Under the pieces are notes generated by a model. That model was given only the letters and a program-made list of their open reading frames with translations. It was not told where the DNA came from and ran no database searches. A DNA stretch of 35,563 nt from Candidatus Nitrosopumilus sp. (GTDB lineage: Archaea > Thermoproteota > Nitrososphaeria > Nitrososphaerales > Nitrosopumilaceae), in the NCBI GenBank assembly GCA_029862085.1, contig JAOTXZ010000012.1, positions 1 to 35,563 of the forward strand. The letters run 5' to 3'. Of the stretch, positions 21,594-29,748 are shown one piece after another. The first letter of the stretch is position 1. Each line of letters opens with the position of its first letter. The position numbers were made by a program, and so were the translations under genes.

Positions 21594-23735
21594 TTAATCT
21601 AGGAAATGTGTTGTTTCAGCATTGTCAAATGGGTCTTCTGCTTTGAAGGTATAAGTTCCAGGTTCTGTCCCTGGAGGAATGACCCAAGGCTGAATTACTT
21701 TACCTTCTTTTGAGGAGGGGAATCCAAGCTCTTCGATTATCTCCCCGTCCTCAGCGATAATATCGATATCTACTGTATGTTTTGCGCCTACAATTTTAAT
21801 TGTGAGGGTTTTTCCTATTCCTGGTATAAAATCTCCATCCTCCACTGATATGGCCAAGCCTTCTGCTTGAATGGCAGTTATATCCACTTCTACGTTATCA
21901 AAATTAGAGCCACTTTTTGCGTTAATGGTCCACTTTCCAGGAATTGCCTCAGAAGGCACTCTAAAGGAGTTCTCTGTAATCTTTCCTTGTTTGTCTGAGA
22001 ACGTTACTTTTTCTTTTACTTCATTTTCATTCGGATCAATTAAGGTTAATGTGAGAAGGATATTGGGTTTTGTTTGACCTAAAATCAAAATCGGCTCTCC
22101 TGGTTCATAACTTAGTTTAGTGGTACTAATACTAATTTCCCCAGAACCTGTTTGTAGACCTACTGTGAAAACTTCGGTATTCTTTGTAGTTCCCTTGCTA
22201 ACTACTGCAGAATAAACTCCAGAAGAAAATCCATTCAAATCCAAAGTGTGAACTGCTGTTCCATCAGGTTTTAAGGTAATTGGAATAACATCTCCTTTGG
22301 GTTTATCGGCCGGATCTATTATTAACAAAGTTAAATCTTCTGAGCCCTTTCCGGTAAAGGAAATTATTGCATCTTCTGTTGATTTGTAGTTTAGTTTGTT
22401 GAATTCCAAGTTTACAGGAATTGAGGGAAGTTCTCCCAATCCCACATAAATTAACTCTTTATGTTTTCCTTGAGTAGCTATCAATGTCCAAGTTCCCTCT
22501 TTGTCAATATTAGAAGTGGTAGGATATGAAAATTCTATAATTCCGGTATTATCTACATCAAAAATATCTGAAATTTTTTCAATACCCAATGGATCCTCCA
22601 GAATCAATTCTATTGGTTGATTGGGCAATGCTGTTCCATTGTACTTCAAACTCTCACCTGGTACAAATTTTAAATGGGTTGGAGCTATTACAATTACTTT
22701 GGAGGATTCTACAGTCCATGCTTTTAAGATGCTTTCTCTTCCATCTGAAATCTCAGCGCTATACTTACCAAATTCAGCATCTAAAGGCACAATTATTGGT
22801 TCTTCTAATTCCCATATTCCCTTTGCATCAACTTCTGCAGTTCTAGTGTTGATAATTTCATTGTCTGGATTTTTAATTGAAGCAGTTATTGCACTTCCTG
22901 GTTGAGCAGTTCCAAATATTTCCAAAAAGTCTCCCCTATACATTACATTTGGTAATCCCTTGATGGTCAGTTTCACAATTTCTGAATCAGGAATTTTGGT
23001 GCCCTCTTCTCCTAATCTAAGGCTATAAGGAATTTCCTGACCAATCCCGTCTTTAACCAAGAAATCTACCCGATCAACTTCTTGATTATCTGGAATTTGG
23101 AATGTGGTCATAAAATGACCTTTACTATCTGTACCAAATGATCCCATTTTCTGAGTGTTTATAAAAAAATCAAATTGTTGTGAAGGACCAAAATTATCTC
23201 CAGTTACTCTAATGAATCCTCCAGCATTTGGTTTATCGGGTATTATTCTAAACGAAGAATTTTCTAAAATCCCTTTGGTTGTACTTGTACTTGTGTTGGA
23301 TGACATTTTTACCTGATCAGCCCAATCATTTCCAATCGATTTTCCAATTTCTATTTCTTCTCCATCTTTATCTAAAGCCTTCCAATTAATTCCAGGATTA
23401 GGTTCATTTGTTTGGACTCCAAATTTTACGGACTCTCCTTTCTTAATTGGTTCAATTGAAGTAAAAATTATTACTCCTTGTGGTGTTCTTTCACCAACCC
23501 AACCATCTTCTGTTTTAAAAAATTCAAAATAATAATTATTGGCCAACCAAATTCTAAATGAGTTAACTTCTTCTGTTCCATTGTTTGTAATCTCTAAAAT
23601 TGTACCTTTCTCAAAGGATACACTTTTTACATTTATCTCATCAGCTGCAAATGCATCAATTGGAATTGAAATTACCGATAAAGCAAATATCAAAATTAAA
23701 GAAAGGAAAATTCCTCTCATAGAGGATTCATTCAT
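21594..23735 (-). CDS. Large secreted protein with tandem Ig-like domains
   Basis: A 713-residue exported protein. A signal peptide spans about residues 1-29 with a likely cut after the DAFA motif. The rest is predicted beta-rich, built of about six Ig/fibronectin-like units, each marked by a phrase such as FIPGIGKTLTIKI, YEPGEPILILGQTKPN or FVPGESLKYNGTALPNQPIE. There is no C-terminal membrane helix or sorting signal, so it may be free or attached to the S-layer. I start at ATG 23735 because the minus-strand TTTAATTTAG box (23756-23765) lies 26 bases upstream; ATG 23753 is too close. Adhesion or envelope structure is inference. Confidence 0.72.
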   Translation of the reverse strand: MNESSMRGIFLSLILIFALSVISIPIDAFAADEINVKSVSFEKGTILEITNNGTEEVNSFRIWLANNYYFEFFKTEDGWVGERTPQGVIIFTSIEPIKKGESVKFGVQTNEPNPGINWKALDKDGEEIEIGKSIGNDWADQVKMSSNTSTSTTKGILENSSFRIIPDKPNAGGFIRVTGDNFGPSQQFDFFINTQKMGSFGTDSKGHFMTTFQIPDNQEVDRVDFLVKDGIGQEIPYSLRLGEEGTKIPDSEIVKLTIKGLPNVMYRGDFLEIFGTAQPGSAITASIKNPDNEIINTRTAEVDAKGIWELEEPIIVPLDAEFGKYSAEISDGRESILKAWTVESSKVIVIAPTHLKFVPGESLKYNGTALPNQPIELILEDPLGIEKISDIFDVDNTGIIEFSYPTTSNIDKEGTWTLIATQGKHKELIYVGLGELPSIPVNLEFNKLNYKSTEDAIISFTGKGSEDLTLLIIDPADKPKGDVIPITLKPDGTAVHTLDLNGFSSGVYSAVVSKGTTKNTEVFTVGLQTGSGEISISTTKLSYEPGEPILILGQTKPNILLTLTLIDPNENEVKEKVTFSDKQGKITENSFRVPSEAIPGKWTINAKSGSNFDNVEVDITAIQAEGLAISVEDGDFIPGIGKTLTIKIVGAKHTVDIDIIAEDGEIIEELGFPSSKEGKVIQPWVIPPGTEPGTYTFKAEDPFDNAETTHFLD

Positions 23736-23835
23736 AGGTAATAGCTGCTTCATCTCTAAATTAAACCTTAATTGAATATTTTTTCACTTTTAGATTTGAA
23801 ATTTGAGTCTTTATCATAAGAAAACTTCATTAATC

Positions 23836-25929
23836 TCATTTTTGAGGCTTTTGAAATTTATCTAAATCAGGCTTGATAGCAGCGTTTTGATATTGTCGTA
23901 TTCTTTCAGCAATTAGACGGTAAAGAGAACGGAACTGATCTTTTGTTTTATCTGAAAGAAAATCAGTCTCGCCTAGTGTAATTTTTTCACAAATATACCT
24001 TGTAATTTCTTCATTATCAAATTCATTCCAATCATCATCTTTGTGTTCTTCCCAAATGGCAGCTAGATTTTCTATTACACCCTTCTTTTTCTGGGAAATA
24101 ATATTTTCAGGAATAATATTGGAGTATCCTTCATGTCTTAGTTTAATTTCGTAGGTTTGGTTTACTGCATGAAGATAATCCTCAAGAACAATATAATCCT
24201 CTATGGATTCTAAGGGTTTTCCATCTTTTTCAAAAAATATGGTTTGAATAGGTGAAAATTCATTTGATGCCAGCTGAGAAGAAATTTGTTTGGATTCTTC
24301 AGTATTATCTAATAAAATGAATGTATTGTATCCATGATTTCTATAAAATATAGCAAGTGGTAATACTGCATTTTTATTAAATGCAGGAACAATATTTAGT
24401 GGATTCATTGAAATATTTGGATCTTGCAAAAATTTATCAAAAGAATTTAGATACATTGAATCTGACATTGTTTCAACAATAATAACAGGTCTGGAATTTC
24501 TCCCAATTTCTCTATCTACTATAGAATCAACTAACCCTCTTGATAATCCATAAAGTATTGGTGTAAGTGTTTTATCATCTGCATTCCAATAGTCATAAAA
24601 TATTCTACTGAGGTGTTTTCTTTTATCCAATTCTACAACTAACAAATTACCGGGAGCATAATCAAAAATCATGAATGGTGAATGTGTTGCATATAGAACT
24701 TGATTGGATCCTGCTAGGTTTTTTAAAAGATCTGAAATTCCTCGTTGTTGAGTTGGATGAAGATTTCTTGCAGGTTCATCTAAAAGAAGTATTGCCTCTT
24801 TAAGTTCGGCTCTTTGAGTTTCGGCTGCAAAGTTTACAATAAAAGAAAAAGTCCATTTAAAACCTTCAGCTCTTCTATTTAGTAAACCAGTGTTTGTTAC
24901 GGTCCCATCTTTATGAACATCAGAAATTACAACACTCATTATGTTTCCTGGATTGTATCTTAATTCTACGTGGATTGGATCTCCTTTCCAGGCTGGGTTT
25001 AGTTTTTTTGTTAACCTGTTACTAGCGGTATTGAGAAGTTTGATACATCTGGATGGACTATCTTTTACAGCTTCTAATTCCTTAATGTCTAATTCTGCTA
25101 GATAGAAAAGATTTCTAACCGTTTCTGCCTTGTCAAATTCTTCAATATACTCTATTGATGGTCCTCTTTCCCTATTTTCCTCTCTGGTGTATTCATTTAG
25201 ATTGATATTTCCATAGATTTTCTTATAATCTGAAAAGTAAACAAATCTTGGATGTAGTTGATTTGAAAAAAAGTTCTCCAAAGCTGTTTTTTCACTGCCT
25301 CCTGAAAGCAAATTGAAAAATTGATTTTCTGGCTTTGCGTAAATTTTTTCCCACTCTTCTATTACTTTCGAGTCTTGTGTTGCTACAACATGAAATTGAT
25401 TGCTAAATTCGGAAAATCCCGTATCAAAATCTGCTCTATTTTTTGGAGGAGGATCGTCAAAAAATTTTGTATTAACTTGTATTCTAAGATGATTTGGAAT
25501 TGTTTCCAAAAAATCTAGTATTCGCTTTGAAAAATTTTCCCAAGAATTTAATCCCCCATCAGATTTTTCACTGATTTTAATATTTTCAAACTCATACTGA
25601 ATTTCTTGTTTTTTATTTGTCCTAAATATTTTAATTTTTTTTATTTCGGGTAAATTTGGAAATTTTTCTTTAACCATGTTAGTTTCACTTTGGTTTAATT
25701 CAAATTCTCCTTCGGCTAATCTTATCTCTTCTTTAAGCTCTTCAAACATTTCATCACAAAGATCCAGTTCTGAAATTACTTCGTCTTTATTTAGTAAAGT
25801 TAATGCTTGCAGGATTGTTGTTTTTCCACTTTCATTTCTTCCAACAAATGCTGCCAAATCACCTACGGTTATTTCTCCTGAATCATGAATGCAACGGTAT
25901 GCCCTAACTCTAAATTTTCTAAGTCGCAT
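23836..25929 (-). CDS. OLD-family ATPase with Toprim-like C-terminal domain
   Basis: A 697-residue ABC/SMC-type ATPase. Walker A is GRNESGKTT at about 30-38, Walker B is ILLLDEPARNLHP at about 381 and the switch His lies in YATHSPF near 415. After this comes a Toprim-like region: VETMSDSMYL near 484 offers the Glu, and ILLDNTEES near 541 sits where OLD proteins have DxD, but the second Asp is not present. OLD nucleases act in phage defence or DNA repair; the gene stands alone, with no UvrD-like helicase as in Gabija. ATG 25929 fits a GTTAAATC element at about 25952-25959; a TTG one codon before is possible. Confidence 0.75.
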   Translation of the reverse strand: MRLRKFRVRAYRCIHDSGEITVGDLAAFVGRNESGKTTILQALTLLNKDEVISELDLCDEMFEELKEEIRLAEGEFELNQSETNMVKEKFPNLPEIKKIKIFRTNKKQEIQYEFENIKISEKSDGGLNSWENFSKRILDFLETIPNHLRIQVNTKFFDDPPPKNRADFDTGFSEFSNQFHVVATQDSKVIEEWEKIYAKPENQFFNLLSGGSEKTALENFFSNQLHPRFVYFSDYKKIYGNINLNEYTREENRERGPSIEYIEEFDKAETVRNLFYLAELDIKELEAVKDSPSRCIKLLNTASNRLTKKLNPAWKGDPIHVELRYNPGNIMSVVISDVHKDGTVTNTGLLNRRAEGFKWTFSFIVNFAAETQRAELKEAILLLDEPARNLHPTQQRGISDLLKNLAGSNQVLYATHSPFMIFDYAPGNLLVVELDKRKHLSRIFYDYWNADDKTLTPILYGLSRGLVDSIVDREIGRNSRPVIIVETMSDSMYLNSFDKFLQDPNISMNPLNIVPAFNKNAVLPLAIFYRNHGYNTFILLDNTEESKQISSQLASNEFSPIQTIFFEKDGKPLESIEDYIVLEDYLHAVNQTYEIKLRHEGYSNIIPENIISQKKKGVIENLAAIWEEHKDDDWNEFDNEEITRYICEKITLGETDFLSDKTKDQFRSLYRLIAERIRQYQNAAIKPDLDKFQKPQK

Positions 25930-26031
25930 CAAGCGATATTTAGTTGACTACGATTTAACTCATTCGTCAAATTCCTCTTGAACCAAAATTTTGCTAAATA
26001 GATATAGGGGAATCATCTGTGAGAAATCAAA

Positions 26032-26493
26032 ATGGTTAGAGGCGCAACTTTTGTGGTGTTTGTTTTACCTGTAGTTTTTTCTGTAATTTTTGGTTCTGTG
26101 GTAATGATGGATATTCTTCAAGAACCAGGACGTGAACTAAATTTAATGCAATTTGATTCAATTGAAGAAAAATCACACAACGAACCATTGGAACTTGTTG
26201 GATTAAAAGAACAATATGCTGTTTCAGAGCCTGTTCAAATTCAAGTAATAAATGATAATTTAGCGTTTTCTTGTGGAGATCTCTATATCACAATATACAC
26301 AATTGATGATAATGCGATAACTCAAAGTGGTTATTTCCATCAATGTTTTGATGCGGGAAATTCGTTCCTTCCAATAGATGAAACATTTTCAGAAGTGATT
26401 GACATTCCTGGAGAGTATAAACTAGTAGTTGATTTTCTTGACCAAAACCAAAAGAATAGTATAACTACGAGTGAGAAATTTATTGTTAAATAG
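26032..26493 (+). CDS. Small exported or membrane-anchored Ig-like protein
   Basis: A 153-residue protein with a hydrophobic N-terminus (residues about 5-27) and a beta-rich outside part, ending EYKLVVDFLDQNQKNSITTS and SEKFIVK. Two cysteines (in FSCGD and FHQCFD) probably form a disulfide. The strand pattern LGLKEQYAVSEPVQIQVIND is not verbatim but similar to that of the large Ig-like protein at 21594. Function unknown. ATG 26032 has an AGATATAG element about 30 bases upstream. It is divergent from the OLD-like ATPase. Confidence 0.65.
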   Translation: MVRGATFVVFVLPVVFSVIFGSVVMMDILQEPGRELNLMQFDSIEEKSHNEPLELVGLKEQYAVSEPVQIQVINDNLAFSCGDLYITIYTIDDNAITQSGYFHQCFDAGNSFLPIDETFSEVIDIPGEYKLVVDFLDQNQKNSITTSEKFIVK

Positions 26494-26548
26494 GAATGAA
26501 TTATTTTATGAAGAAAATTAATAAATTTATTAAAAATGGGATGATCTA

Positions 26549-27331
26549 ATGGCAAAGAAAAAAAATGCGTTAATTGAAGAGGCAGCAAAAATCAAGGCAG
26601 AAATAGATGACTTGAAGAAAAAAACCAAAATTCTAGATACCAAATCAACCAAAACAAAAAAGACTAAGAAAGCTGAAAAACCAACCAAAGCAAAAAAGAC
26701 CACAAAGAAAGCTGAAAAACCAACCAAACCAAAAAAGACTACAAAGAAAGCTGAAAAACCAACCAAACCAAAAAAGACCACAAAAAAAGCTGAAGAGAAA
26801 CCCAAACCAAAAAAGACTACAAAGAAAGCTGAAAAACCACCTAAACCCAAAAAACTAACCAAGAAAGAATTAGCCGAAATTAAACGTGAAGAAGAAAAAA
26901 CACTAGAAGAAGAATTAGAAGAACAATTAACAGATAACGAAATTGAAAATTTTCAAATTGAAAAAGTCGACATGGAGCGATTAACTGCCAGAGTTTGTGA
27001 TATTTTAGCTGAAAAAGAATCAGATGGAATGTTCCAAGGTGACCTTTGGAAAAAGCTTAAACTAACTAGCCAAGTTGGTTCGCGTCTTGCATTAAAACTA
27101 GAAAGAATGGGAACAATATATCGTGAAAAACTTCTTGAAAAAGGTCGTTGGACTTACAAACTAATTTTAAAGAAAACTCCAATTAGCACTCAATCAATTG
27201 AAAATGCCCCATGTCTTGTATGTCCAGTTGAACAGAAATGTTCAATCGATGGAGAAATTAGTCCAAGAACATGTCAGTTAATTGAAGATTGGGTAATTGC
27301 TGAAATGAAAAAACCAACGAAAGCGAAATGA
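26549..27331 (+). CDS. RPC34/RPC39-like RNA polymerase subunit with lysine-rich N-terminal tail
   Basis: The C-terminal half (residues about 135-260) is a winged-helix domain followed by a four-cysteine motif, Cys222, Cys225, Cys231 and Cys242, in APCLVCPVEQKCSIDGEISP. This matches the Fe-S-cluster end of eukaryotic Pol III subunit RPC34/RPC39; orthologs in Crenarchaeota and Thaumarchaeota are known. Residues 36-100 are five 13-residue repeats of the KKTTKKAEKPTKP kind, similar to histone H1 tails, and then an acidic coiled segment. The ATG fits a TTAATAAATTTA box centred at 26523. It overlaps RlmE by four bases (ATGA). Probable role: transcription, perhaps at RNA genes. Confidence 0.8.
   Translation: MAKKKNALIEEAAKIKAEIDDLKKKTKILDTKSTKTKKTKKAEKPTKAKKTTKKAEKPTKPKKTTKKAEKPTKPKKTTKKAEEKPKPKKTTKKAEKPPKPKKLTKKELAEIKREEEKTLEEELEEQLTDNEIENFQIEKVDMERLTARVCDILAEKESDGMFQGDLWKKLKLTSQVGSRLALKLERMGTIYREKLLEKGRWTYKLILKKTPISTQSIENAPCLVCPVEQKCSIDGEISPRTCQLIEDWVIAEMKKPTKAK
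26654..26848 (+). repeat. In-frame tandem repeat, five 39-base units
   Basis: Five consecutive 39-base (13-codon) units within the RPC34-like gene encode KKTTKKAEKPTKP-type repeats. Units two and three are identical in protein; the first and the last two vary. The period is a multiple of three, so unit gain or loss would keep the frame. Confidence 0.8.
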
Positions 27332-27921
27332 GATTACAAGACGCAAGACGAGACTATTATAGAAATCTAGCTCATGAGCAAGGATTTCGTAGTAGAGCTA
27401 CATACAAACTCAAAGAACTAAATCAATCATACCGTCTTATTGGACCTGGATTTTACGTGCTGGATCTAGGATGTGCTCCAGGTGGATGGACCCAAATGGC
27501 AGTAAAGCTTACAGGGAACAAAGGAAAGGTGATGGGAATTGATTTATCGTATGTAGAAGAAATTCCTGGTGCCCATATTATACGAGGCGATATTGAAGAC
27601 GAATCTATCATTGATGAAATTTTGGATTATTTTGGTCGAAAAGTTAACGCAGTAATTTGTGATCTTTCTCCCCAAGTTTCTGGAAACTGGACAGTTGATC
27701 ATGCAAAACAAATCTCATTAAATTATGAATGTACAAAAATTATGGATAAAGTTCTCATGCATAAAGGAAATGCAGTCTTTAAAATTTTTGATGGAGAATA
27801 TTCTATGGAGTTTAGAGATTTTGTAAAGAAAAAATTTGCTCGAATAAATCTCACTAAACCTCCTGCAAGCAGGAAACAAAGTAGTGAATTATACGTTGTT
27901 TGTTTAGGATATACCGGTTAA
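27328..27921 (+). CDS. rlmE: RlmE/FtsJ-family rRNA 2'-O-methyltransferase
   Basis: A 197-residue SAM-dependent methyltransferase of the RrmJ/FtsJ family, which 2'-O-methylates a U in the A loop of 23S rRNA. The RSRATYKLKELNQSYRLI lead-in, the SAM motif VLDLGCAPGGWTQMA near residue 43, IRGDIED near 85, VICDLSPQVSGNW near 108 and FKIFDGEYS near 150 give the K-D-K-E tetrad region. Stand-alone archaeal length is typical. It overlaps the RPC34-like gene by four bases and shares stop bases with the convergent trm1. Confidence 0.9.
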   Translation: MRLQDARRDYYRNLAHEQGFRSRATYKLKELNQSYRLIGPGFYVLDLGCAPGGWTQMAVKLTGNKGKVMGIDLSYVEEIPGAHIIRGDIEDESIIDEILDYFGRKVNAVICDLSPQVSGNWTVDHAKQISLNYECTKIMDKVLMHKGNAVFKIFDGEYSMEFRDFVKKKFARINLTKPPASRKQSSELYVVCLGYTG

Positions 27922-29060
27922 TCAGAAAATGTTTTAATTATTTCTTTAATGTTAGCGTTTGTTCTAAAACCTGTTGGACTAAATGAAGTAGGACTAGACA
28001 GATAACCCTTATTTTGCAAATTTTTGATAGCATTTTCAAGTTTAGGGGGAGATGATTTCATTTTAGATGCAATTTCATCTAATGTGAAATAAATTCCAGG
28101 CATTTCTGATTCTGCCAAACATTTTTTCAAAGCTTTTTCACAACTTTTGTCTACATTTAATTCAGAAATTTTTAAAATCATTTCTTCTACAAAATTTTTA
28201 TCAAAAATTTTACCAATCCATAATAATCCTGCGTTATTATTTTGAGATTCACATAATTCACAGGAATTAATTTTTTCAAAAACTATTTTACGATGACCAC
28301 AATTTTTGCAATGCGTGATATATCCTAAGTTTACTTCTTGATCTGGTCTTTTATTGACTTTAACATATATTCTGTAATAATGAAAATTACTTTCTACATA
28401 AAGGGGGATAATTTCAAGGCCCAATCGACCTGCAACCATTCTGAGACATCCCAAGATAAGTCTAATTGCAATTTCATTTCCGTATTCGGTTCTAATGGGT
28501 ATTCCACCATATTTTCTAGCGCAGGCATTTTGAAAAAGTCCATTTAATACCTGTAAATCTGTGGCTGTACAGGATAAAATTCCGCCATGCATAGTAGCCC
28601 TTAAACCGCAATCAAAAAATTGAGCGGGCGAACCAAATGGATCAATATCGACAATAGATGCTCGACTACCTTTTTGTGAATATTGGCTAAAAAACCGGCA
28701 GATTTCATTTTCAGAAAATTCCACATTTTGTAAATCATTTAATTTTCCAGAACATTTTGCTAATTCCAACCCAGAAGGGTTTAGATCATTTAGGATTACG
28801 TTGTCTGTTTTTAATTCATTTGCTACACGTATTCCTCTTGCCCCAATTCCAGACAATCCTTCAAGAAAAATTTTCGGTCCTTCAAAATTTTTCAAGAAAG
28901 CTCCATATGCAATAATTGAAAAATCTCTGGTTAACTTTGCTTTTGGATTAAAAAATGCTGGTTTTTTTGGAGGCACTTTATCTGTAATTGATTTTTTTGG
29001 AACCATTAATTTTGTTTTACCCTCTATGATTTCTTCAAAGGACTCTCTGGTGATTTGCAA
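27918..29060 (-). CDS. trm1: tRNA (guanine-N2)-dimethyltransferase Trm1
   Basis: Makes m2,2G26 in tRNA. The 380 residues carry FLEGLSGIGARGIRVANEL (SAM motif I) near 66, NDLNPSGLELA near 91, the catalytic VDIDPFGSPAQFFDCG near 137 and SCTATDLQVLNG near 161. The C-terminal part has a zinc-binding HCKNCGHRKI and CELCES and ends in a winged-helix-like DEIASKMKSSPPKLENAIKN. The TTG start has its promoter in the short gap shared with rnhB. The last four bases overlap rlmE, tail to tail. Confidence 0.92.
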   Translation of the reverse strand: MQITRESFEEIIEGKTKLMVPKKSITDKVPPKKPAFFNPKAKLTRDFSIIAYGAFLKNFEGPKIFLEGLSGIGARGIRVANELKTDNVILNDLNPSGLELAKCSGKLNDLQNVEFSENEICRFFSQYSQKGSRASIVDIDPFGSPAQFFDCGLRATMHGGILSCTATDLQVLNGLFQNACARKYGGIPIRTEYGNEIAIRLILGCLRMVAGRLGLEIIPLYVESNFHYYRIYVKVNKRPDQEVNLGYITHCKNCGHRKIVFEKINSCELCESQNNNAGLLWIGKIFDKNFVEEMILKISELNVDKSCEKALKKCLAESEMPGIYFTLDEIASKMKSSPPKLENAIKNLQNKGYLSSPTSFSPTGFRTNANIKEIIKTFSD

Positions 29061-29080
29061 CGGTTATTCTATTTTTACTG

Positions 29081-29090
29081 TACGTATAAT
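29081..29090. promoter_or_regulatory. Shared TATA-like element between trm1 and rnhB
   Basis: CGTATAATGG on the plus strand is centred about 25 bases from both the rnhB TTG (29110) and the trm1 TTG (29060). Only 49 bases separate the genes, and this is the sole element seen at TATA distance for either, so it may serve both. Confidence 0.42.
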
Positions 29091-29109
29091 GGTTTAATAC
29101 TTGTAGTCA

Positions 29110-29748
29110 TTGACCACATTTGTGCAAATCTGTGGTATAGATGATGCCGGACGAGGTTCCATGTTAGGGCCTCTTGTTATTGCAGGAATATCAATAGATA
29201 AAAAAAAAATTCGTAAACTTTCTATTTTAGGAGTAAAAGATTCAAAAAAACTTTCACCAAAAAAACGTGAGGAACTTTACAAAAAAATAATTTCTCTGGT
29301 AGATAGCTACTATGTGTCAAAAATATCTCCAAAATCAATTGACACGAGTGTCGCAAAACACGGTTTGAATCAACTAGAGGCAAAACACATGGCTAAAGTT
29401 GTAACAAAACTAGATGCTGATACATCTTTTGTTGATTCATGTGATGTAAATCCTACAAGATTTGGAAAAGAAATTTCCAGATTATCAAATAATAAAAAAA
29501 TTCGATCTTACCATCATGCAGATTCTAGATTTATCGTAGTTTCTGCTGCCTCCATTTTGGCCAAAGTTACTAGGGATAGGGCGATTACTCGCCTTAGAAA
29601 AGATCATGATCTAGGAAGTGGATACCCTTCTGACACTAAAACCATCAAATTTGTAAAGCAATATTACAAAAATCAAAAAACTATTCCTAATTTTGTGCGT
29701 AAAAGTTGGAAACCAACCAAAAAAATTATTGGTAGAACCTATTCGTGA
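29110..29748 (+). CDS. rnhB: Ribonuclease HII
   Basis: Cuts RNA in RNA-DNA hybrids, including single ribonucleotides and primers. The 212 residues begin QICGIDDAGRGSMLGPLVIA, and later have DTSFVDSCDVNP and HHADSRFIVVSAASILAKVT, which carry the other acidic residues. Family members have DEAGRG at the start; here the Glu is Asp (DDAGRG). The Tyr/Ser-containing C-terminal part GSGYPSDTKTIKFV is conserved. TTG 29110 is the leaderless start implied by the box at 29081-29090. It ends 10 bases inside the fibrillarin gene, tail to tail. Confidence 0.92.
   Translation: MTTFVQICGIDDAGRGSMLGPLVIAGISIDKKKIRKLSILGVKDSKKLSPKKREELYKKIISLVDSYYVSKISPKSIDTSVAKHGLNQLEAKHMAKVVTKLDADTSFVDSCDVNPTRFGKEISRLSNNKKIRSYHHADSRFIVVSAASILAKVTRDRAITRLRKDHDLGSGYPSDTKTIKFVKQYYKNQKTIPNFVRKSWKPTKKIIGRTYS

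Noticed and set aside
22589-22905. Two plus-strand frames inside the Ig-like protein gene
   Set aside because: Both are antisense to a long, well-formed secreted protein frame and have no promoter or motif.
23836-25929. A multi-gene defence island around the OLD-like ATPase
   Set aside because: Both neighbours are exported beta-rich proteins, with no helicase, nuclease, toxin or mobile element near.
26530-26862. Minus-strand frame with FFVVFFGLVGFSA-type repeats resembling a membrane protein
   Set aside because: It is the antisense of the lysine/proline repeats of the RPC34-like gene; AAA/AAG codons read backwards give Phe and Leu.
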